This document shows positions 16,141 through 21,933 of a stretch of DNA of 21,933 nucleotides, one piece after another. Numbering within the stretch: the stretch's first letter is position 1; every line of letters starts with the position of its first letter. The position numbers and the translations under genes were made by a program. Origin of the DNA: Folioceros fuciformis (taxonomy: Eukaryota > Anthocerotophyta > Anthocerotopsida > Anthocerotales). The stretch covers positions 1-21,933 of the forward strand of contig JBNGIO010006114.1 of the NCBI GenBank assembly GCA_049999805.1. Direction: 5' to 3'. The notes under the pieces were generated by a model. That model did not search any database and was not told where the DNA came from. It saw nothing but the letters and a program-made list of their open reading frames with translations.

Positions 16141-16734
16141 CCTAGACAGTAATCGAGGCAGAAGCGGGAGTGAGAGTAGCCGCGGGGCGCGACGACGATC
16201 AGGAGCGGAGGAGGCGCAGCAGTGGGTTGAGCAGGAGCCTGTCCTCATCTTGAGTAATCGGCGACACCAAGAGGAGAGGGATTCCCTCCGATGAGACCCA
16301 CCTGCGCTGCCGTTAGCAAGGGCCAAGAGCAGCAGCAGCGAGGTAGAGGTCCTATGGGAGGACCTACCTGACCAACGGCAGGGTAGGAGGGCCAGAGGTG
16401 GACCAATAGGGGGAAGGGCGCGATGACCAGGAGGGAGGCGCCAGGGCCAAGAGAGAGGCGATAGTAATTACAGTCTAGACCAGTTTTTTTTAGATTGTTT
16501 TGCTCGGACCTATGCCGCTCAGCATTTAAGAGCGCTAACTCACCCCTAACAGACTTTATGGCGGGAAGACCGCCACTACCGTGTACAAGAGGCCAATTTG
16601 GGGCCTCGGAAAAATCAACAAGAAACCAGCCCGACATTCCGACCTTGTGGAAGCCTAGCGATGGCCGTTGCTAGACAGGAGGTCCAGGCAAGCGAGCGCA
16701 CGTAGTGTTCTGAGGGTGCGAGTGTAGGTGGTGG
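16141..16734. other. GC-rich stretch without recognised gene
   Basis: All frames are broken or compositionally biased (Arg/Gly/Gln/Glu on +, Pro/Leu/Ala on minus). It includes CAGCAGCAGCAG-like runs near 16330 and a T-run near 16485. It could be leader or 5' UTR of whatever is driven from about 16111. I see no RNA gene. Confidence 0.3.
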
Positions 16735-16917
16735 ATGCTCCGTAACCAAGAGCCGGGAACGAATCGGGAGGAGAGACCTCGCCGAGTGGGAGACGAGCTC
16801 CCCAGCTATTCCCGTAGAGTGACGCGGAGTGGTAAAGGTGCTAGAGGCCGAATCCGCGAGTTTGGAGTGGAAGCGGATACCTCTTCCCGTAGCCTTCGGC
16901 GACCTACCATCCCTTAA
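16735..16917 (+). CDS. Unassigned Arg-rich ORF
   Basis: A 60-codon frame starts at ATG 16735 and stops at TAA 16915-16917. It is basic (SRRVTRSGKGARGRIREFG) and ends RSLRRPTIP. No domain recognised. It follows the promoter-like site by about 620 bases and may be an exon or a leader fragment of a retroelement gag. It may also be chance. Confidence 0.2.
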   Translation: MLRNQEPGTNREERPRRVGDELPSYSRRVTRSGKGARGRIREFGVEADTSSRSLRRPTIP

Positions 16918-16991
16918 ACTCCCACTTACTGCTGAAACTGTGAATGTTGTGTTGACATAGGTTCTGAAATAAGGCTACGTGAGGAAGAGAG

Positions 16992-17264
16992 GTGTTGAGA
17001 ACTGAGGCACGCATGAGAGAGGAAGAGCAATTGTCCTATGAGGATAGGAAGAAACGAAACAGTTCAGGTTCCTCTGAAGATTCCTCCAACTCTCAGTCCT
17101 TTGAATCTAGGTTGCTTGGTTCTGACAGCGAAGAAGTGGGCTTCCATGAGTCAGAATCACAGCACTCTGATTTTGAAAGTGAAGAAATGAATTCCCCAAG
17201 GACTCTAGATTCCATCAACTATCCAACAAGCAACCATTCAAACTCCAACTATAGCTGGGATTAG
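16992..17264 (+). CDS. Unassigned acidic Ser-rich ORF
   Basis: A 90-codon frame whose middle is Ser/Glu/Asp-rich (KRNSSGSSEDSSNSQSFESR, LLGSDSEEVGFHESESQHSD) and whose end is Asn/Ser/Tyr-rich. Such composition suits a disordered region, possibly phosphorylated. No domain is recognised, and the likely start is a non-ATG codon or an internal Met. It stops 23 bases before the end of the copia RNase H on the other strand, so it may instead be the untranslated 3' part or 3' LTR of that element read in antisense. Confidence 0.2.
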   Translation: MLRTEARMREEEQLSYEDRKKRNSSGSSEDSSNSQSFESRLLGSDSEEVGFHESESQHSDFESEEMNSPRTLDSINYPTSNHSNSNYSWD

Positions 17265-17287
17265 GCATAGCTTGTTGTTTCCTTTTG

Positions 17288-18961
17288 TTACTGAGACTCT
17301 AGGAAGTCTTCAGACTTCCCCATACCAAGACTTTTAACATGCCTTGCATGTAGATCCCTTCCAAGGGCTTTGGTAAGTATGTCAGCTGGATTATCAACTG
17401 TTGGGATATATTGCAATGTGATTTTTCCAGCTTGCACTAGCTCTCTGATAAAGTGGTATTCCACTTCAACATGCTTGGTTCTTGAGTGAAACACTGGATT
17501 TTTGGCTAATGCAATTGAGCCTTGGTTGTCTGTGTTTATAGCTCTACAAGTTGGTAAGCTTATGCCCATTTCTTTAAACAATAGCTTGAGCCATACAACT
17601 TCTTTAGCAGCAGCAGTTAGGACTCTATATTCAGCCTCTGTACTGGACAGGGCTATTGTTGGCTGCTTTTTGCTGCTCCAATAGATAGGGCCTCCAGCAA
17701 AACAAATAACATACCCTGATACTGACTTCCTTCTGTGTATGTCCCCTGCATAGTCAGAGTCAGTATAGACCTCTAGGTCTAGGGCACCCTTTTGATGCTA
17801 ATACTTCAGCCTTAAGTCTGCTATACCCTTTAGGTATCTAAACACTTGTTTGAGACTTTGCCAGTATTCTTGACCAGGGTTTTCTAAGTACTGGAATAGC
17901 ACACTTGTAGAATATGCTATCTCTAGTCTAGTTGTATTTGAGGCATATATTAATTTCCCTACACCCTTCTTGTAAGGTATGTTAGCCATAGCATCCTTCT
18001 CATTTTGTGTTTCAGGACTCATGTCTTTGTTGAGTTGAAGTCCATTAGGAAGTGGGGTTGCTGCAGGTTTAGCATCCTTAAGCCCCATTTGTTCAGCACT
18101 ATCTAGGATGTACCTAGGCTGAGTTAGAGTGATAAGTCTTCTACTCCTATCTTGCTGAACATGTATTCCTAGATAGCCGTGAAGTGGTCCTAGGTTTGTC
18201 ATCTCAAATTTAACTGCTAACAGTCCATTCAATTCTAGAATGTAGTTAGGGCTGTTGCAAACTAATATCAGGTCGTCTACATAGACAACCAGATAGCAAA
18301 CCACTTCACCTTTCCTTTGGACATACAAACTGCCATCAGCCTTACATTTCTCAAAGCCTAAAGTCTGAAGCTCTTCATCAAGGGCTTCGTTCCACTTTAG
18401 AGCTGACTGTTTAAGGCCATATAGAGTTTTCTTCAAAAGAAGAACATGATCCTCTTTCCCTTTAACCTCATAGCCTGGTGGCTGCTGCATGTAGATTTCT
18501 GTGTCAAGCTTCCGATGAAGGAAAGCTGTCTTCACATCAAATGTTTGTAGCTCATAGTCTTTGAATGCAGCTACTGCGCAGAGAGTTCAAAAGGTAGCCA
18601 TCTTTACAACAGGTGCATATGTCTCAAAATAGTCAAGGCTTGGTACTTGGGAGAAGCCTCAAGCAACAAGGCGAGCTTTGTACCTATCAAAGGTACCATC
18701 AGCCTTCACTTTGAGCTTGAATACCCACTTGCAAGACACCATTTTTTTTCCTGGAGGTAATTCAGCAAGTTCCCAAGTGCCATTTTTTATTAACGAGTCA
18801 TACTCTGACTATATGGCCTTTTTCCATTCTGTTGAATCAGGTCTGTGAAGGGCTTCTTCATAAGACTGAGGTTTCACAAGGAGAAAAGAAGAAGCTGCAT
18901 GAGCTTGTGGCCGAAAGTGTTGTGACTGGTAATAATCAGGGGCTCGGCGGATCCTTGCAGG
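17288..18961 (-). pseudogene. Second copia: reverse transcriptase and RNase H
   Basis: In one minus frame come YEEALHRPDSTEWKKAI, then a stop, WVFKLKVKADG, RYKARLVA, a stop, GFSQVPSLDYFETYAPVV, TFDVKTAFLHRKLD, YGLKQSALKWN and the catalytic YVDD at 18272-18283 intact, then GPLHGYLGIHV. RNase H follows after a TAG at 17798: VYTDSDYAGD, ALSSTEAEY, INTDNQGSIALA, KHVEVEYHFIREL, ADILTKALGR, ending ESQ at 17288. At least four in-frame stops are present but no frameshift. Catalytic residues are kept. It ends with the usual copia C-terminus length. Confidence 0.94.
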
Positions 18962-19987
18962 TTATCGACGCTCAGGAGGTGGATTAGGTGTTTCTTCAAC
19001 ATTTGGAAGAATGGTAACATCTTTAGGATCAGCTACACTCAATTCTTCAGGTATAGCATCCTCAGTGTTAGGAGCAATTTCAGGATGTGGCTCTTGTATG
19101 TTATCATTTTCAGCTAATACAATCTCCTCCACAGGATCAGCTGCAACTGTGTCTGGTTCAGCAACATCTTCCCCACCTACAGGAGTAGCATCCTCATGAG
19201 AAGAATCCTCAAAGTGTGAAACAGCTGGAAGTGCTGAAAGTTCATCTTCAGCAGCATCTGGAGTTGAGTAACCACCTAGTTGAGTAACTCCCACTGCCCA
19301 AGGAACCCGTTCATCAAAGGTAACACTTTAGGAGTAAATTGCTTGATCTTTTGACACATCATAAAGTTTGTAAGCTTTAATTCCTTCAGTATAGCCCAGC
19401 ATCATTAACTTCTGTGCTGTGTCTAAGAGTTTCTTACATTTCTCCTTAGGAATAAAGGAATAAGCTACACAACCAAATGTGCGAAGATGAAGCACAGAAG
19501 GCTTGCGTCCAGAAAATGCCTCATAAGGAGTCATCCCTACAACTGCATTAGTGGGTAATCTGTTACGTAGATAAACTGCTATAGATAGTGCTTCTGCCCA
19601 ATAAGGCAAAGGGAGGTGAGCATGATGAAGTAAAGAAGATGTCATCTCCTGCAAAGTTAAGTTCATATGCTTAGCTACGCCATTCTGTTGTGGAGTGTAC
19701 ACTACTGTCAGCTAACGTCCAATGCCTTCATCTGCACAGTAGGACTAGAATTCCTTAGAAGTGAATTCCCCACCATTGTCCGAGCGAAGTGTCTTGAGCT
19801 GCTTCCCTGTCCAGCGCTCTACAAACTTAAGGTAAGTTTTGAAATGTGAAAAGCATTCACTCTTAGCCTGAAGGATGTAAGCTGTAACATAACGTGTCTT
19901 GTCATCTATAAAGGTGAGAAAATATCTCCCACCACCCAGGGAAGGTTGTGACAATGGTCCACATAAGTCAATGTGGACAAGCTCCAA
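18962..19987 (-). pseudogene. Second copia: integrase and acidic hinge
   Basis: Catalytic Asp residues are visible in LVHIDLCGPL and LRSDNGGEFTSKEF. Two stops follow, then VYTPQQNGVAKHMN, where the third catalytic residue Glu is replaced by Lys (codon AAG, complement at 19670-19672). YWAEALSIAVYLRNRLP, TPYEAFSGRKP and LHLRTFGCVAYS follow, ending IYS and a stop at 19328. An acidic Glu/Asp/Pro/Ala hinge of about 110 residues continues in frame to the RT. The Glu-to-Lys change alone would abolish strand transfer. Confidence 0.93.
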
Positions 19988-20760
19988 GACCTCTTAAGCT
20001 CGGTGTGGATTCTGGTTTTTAAAAGCTGCTTGGTGCCTCTTAAAGAGTACACAGATTCACAAAGAGGTAAGGTGACCAAAGGTCCAATTGGCCCATCAGC
20101 ATAGAGGGTGCTTACAGCTAACTTCTGTAACTTTGCACTATGTGGATGGCCAAGCCTAGCATGCCACAGCTGACTCTTTGCTACTTGCTGTGCAGAAGCT
20201 AGGGCACTATCTTGTGTAAGATGAGAAGTAGGCTTCCCACTCCGAGTATGAAGACGAAACAGGTCATGATCTGATGATCCATAAGCCAAAACCTTGCTAC
20301 GATCATAAGCATCTATCACCTGACATTCAGTAGTTGTAAATAAAACATGACTGTTGTTATCTGAATTTAGTCTTCTAACTGAAACTAAGTTTCTGGTCAT
20401 GTCAGGTACGTAATACACATCATTCAAAATTAGTGTAACTCTAGATGGGACCAACAGGTGCACTGTGCCTATGCCAGGGGAGACTAGTGAACGATCATCC
20501 CCAAGGTAAACATATTGATCCTTAGCTGACCTATATGTTTTGTAAGCATTTTTGTCAAAACAGATATGTGCTGTTGCACCTGTGTCTAAGTACCTTTCTG
20601 CTAATGGTCTTATCTCTATCTTTGTAGATAGGCAAGTAGGGAGCAGAAGTGGGTTAGAAAATTCCCTTGTACTCACAGTGAGAGCAGAAGGAGTGTTATT
20701 TTTCTTTACCACCACATGATTTTGAACTGGACTGCTTTCCTTACGAGGCTGGCCACCTTG
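19988..20760 (-). pseudogene. Second copia: protease and GAG-pre-integrase
   Basis: The protease reads ERYLDTGATAHI with the catalytic Asp codon at 20584-20586, intact. VYYVPDMTRNLVSV and the GAG-pre-integrase zinc motif LWHARLGHPHSAKL follow. At the following CES the second Cys codon appears to have lost one base near 20050, and the sequence after it (FKRHQAAFKN wording) is in another frame, as is the integrase. Protease therefore looks sound but is separated from integrase by the frameshift and a stop. Confidence 0.9.
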
Positions 20761-21785
20761 TTTCTTGCGACACTCACACTCCCAGTGTCCTGGCATTTTG
20801 CACCAGTTGCAAGTGCCACTTCTTTTGACACCAGGTTTCTTAGTATTACTTGTTGAGGGTCCAGATTGAGAGCTACTGCCTCTATAAGTATTTGCACTTC
20901 CTCCCCGGAAGTTGCCTCTCATACCTCCTCCTCTACCCCTTCTTGAAGTGTAGAGGGCTTGCTGCCTCCCAGGTCTTCCACTAAGAGTGCCTCTTGTAGC
21001 TTCCTCCTATAGTAGAGCTCCCACTAACTCAAAAAATGTAACCTCAGGGAGCTTAACCTTGGCTACCTCGGCAAACTTCTCAGATTGCATTTGAGAGGTG
21101 TTGAAAGATGTCACAAAATGTGACCAGGAGGGTGGCAAAGAAAGTAACATGTACATAACCAAAAGTTCATCCTTCAAAGGCTCCCTAGAAGAACTTTCCA
21201 GCTTTGAAACTAGGGTCCCTGAAATGCCCCACATGCTTCTCAATAGATTCTCTTTCCTTCATCTTAAGGTTGTGGAGATTTTTGAGAGCAGTCATCTAGC
21301 TTGTAGTATTAGAACCAGAGTACAGATCCTGGAGACGATTCCACACATCCTCAGCAGTGTCAGCTCCAACAGTCTGCCTTAACATGTCTGATGTTAAGCC
21401 ACTTCGGAGCAGATACAAGGCTGCGTCGTTTTTTACTGTCCATGCATCTTTGTCTTCCTGCCTTGATGATGTTGGTTTCTCCGTTCCTTCTGTAATTTTC
21501 CAGAGTTTCTTAGCCTGGAGGGCTCCCTTCAATTCTCATAACCCATATATCATAGTCATAACCTCCAAATCTGTCCTTCTCTTTGAAGGTATCATATGAA
21601 ATGGCAATGGAGGTAGAAGCTGGGTCTGCCATATTGGAGGTATATGTGCTTGTAGGGTTAACGTTAGGCACTGCATCTATGTCAGTATCTAATTCAACAT
21701 CACTATCATGCTCAGATGCAGACATAGTGTGGAGGCAAAACCCCGGGCACTGATTGCCGACGGGTTCCACCTTTAGTGGCCACAC
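20761..21785 (-). pseudogene. Second copia: Gag
   Basis: The likely ATG is the MSASEHDSD start near 21723. The acidic N-terminus leads to DTFKEKDRFGGYDYDIWVMR, a frameshift near 21530, LQAKKLWKITEGTEK, a second frameshift or stop near 21296, LKNLHNLKMKERESIEKH, then VMYMLLSLPPSWSHFVTSFN (the Gag_UBN2 end), an Arg/Gly-rich stretch and the zinc knuckle CNWCKMPGHWECEC, which satisfies C-x2-C-x4-H-x4-C. The zinc knuckle is intact, unlike the first element's. Gag would assemble the particle and bind RNA. The frames are broken at least three times. Confidence 0.9.
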
Positions 21786-21933
21786 TTATCCCACTGTCGT
21801 TGAGACATTGGGTTTCGTTCCCACGAAGGAGCGATGGGGTTCCTTGCTGCTGTGGATGGAGGGTCGGACTTGATCAACTCGATGATGGATTCGAGGGCTC
21901 CCCTCCAGCTCCGATCAGGCGTAGGACAGGCCT
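21786..21933 (-). other. Leader of the second copia element
   Basis: GC-richer untranslated sequence upstream of gag on the minus strand. No PBS (TGGTATCAGAGC) or LTR end appears in these bases, so both lie beyond the window. Confidence 0.5.

Larger units (their letters stand above)
17288..21933 (-). mobile_element. Second Ty1/copia element, running off the right edge
   Basis: The minus strand carries gag (about 21710-20750), protease, GAG-pre-integrase, integrase, hinge, RT and RNase H in copia order. Gag begins about 220 bases inside the right edge and no PBS or LTR is visible there, so the 5' LTR lies outside the window. A 3' LTR should lie left of 17288, but I found no convincing ends; a pyrimidine-rich stretch near 17275-17290 could be the PPT complement. 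From 19987 to 17288 pol stays in one frame with several stops, so it is less frameshifted than the first copia. Gag and protease wording resemble the first element, so they may be cousins. Confidence 0.9.

Noticed and set aside
15928-16637. Two overlapping minus-strand ORFs of about 130 codons
   Set aside because: Pro/Leu/Ser-rich complements of a G-rich stretch, with no motif and low complexity; the + strand promoter-like site points the other way.
17502-17684. Short + ORFs within the second copia (also 19011-19199, 19667-19849, 21098-21382, 21357-21599)
   Set aside because: Antisense shadows of pol and gag with no independent support.
1-21933. tRNA, rRNA or other structured RNA genes
   Set aside because: No tRNA-like A/B box pair with cloverleaf or rRNA-like stretch was recognised; the only tRNA-related sequence is the copia primer-binding site.

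Overview
The window is repeat-dominated nuclear DNA from a land plant. The evidence is a copia primer-binding site complementary to plant initiator Met-tRNA, a chromodomain-bearing Ty3/gypsy element (chromovirus), an Athila/Tat-style gypsy reverse-transcriptase fragment and a plant-type RING-H2 gene. Two runs of N mark it as draft assembly. I cannot name the species. No intact, confidently functional host gene was found, and no rRNA, tRNA, CRISPR or prokaryotic feature.

Layout. 1-2640: GC-rich, low-complexity sequence made of degenerate GGCAGG/GGCTGG/GGCCAGG words, with an N gap (815-914) and two strong hairpins. 2650-3070: unique-looking segment open on both strands, unrecognised. 3080-3200: degenerate TTAGG-rich array. 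3239-3417: 32-bp tandem repeat with a 10-N gap. 3638-4022: purine-rich GCTGAAGTGAAG repeats. 4188-13578: decayed 5'-truncated chromovirus on the + strand (RNase H, integrase, chromodomain, 3' LTR), split by a complete copia element. 5609-12442: that copia element, on the minus strand, with 211-bp LTRs, a 5-bp target duplication, PBS, PPT and gag-pol carrying stops and frameshifts. 13590-14205: minus-strand Athila/Tat-like RT fragment into which the chromovirus LTR appears to have inserted. 14359-14733: RING-H2 gene with a nonsense codon at the conserved Trp. 14734-15660: AT-rich spacer with an internal duplication. 15660-17280: no recognised gene, but a TATA/ACCCTAG promoter-like site and two unassigned ORFs. 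17288-21933: second copia element on the minus strand, lacking its 5' LTR because it runs off the right edge.

History and function. The order of events reads as Athila/Tat-like element, then chromovirus, then copia. Most visible lesions are C:G to T:A transitions, as expected for methylated, silenced plant repeats. The most unusual content is two extra ORF regions inside the first copia element. One is antisense, between pol and the 3' LTR. The other is sense and coiled-coil-like, between the 5' LTR and gag. Neither belongs to the standard copia gene set.
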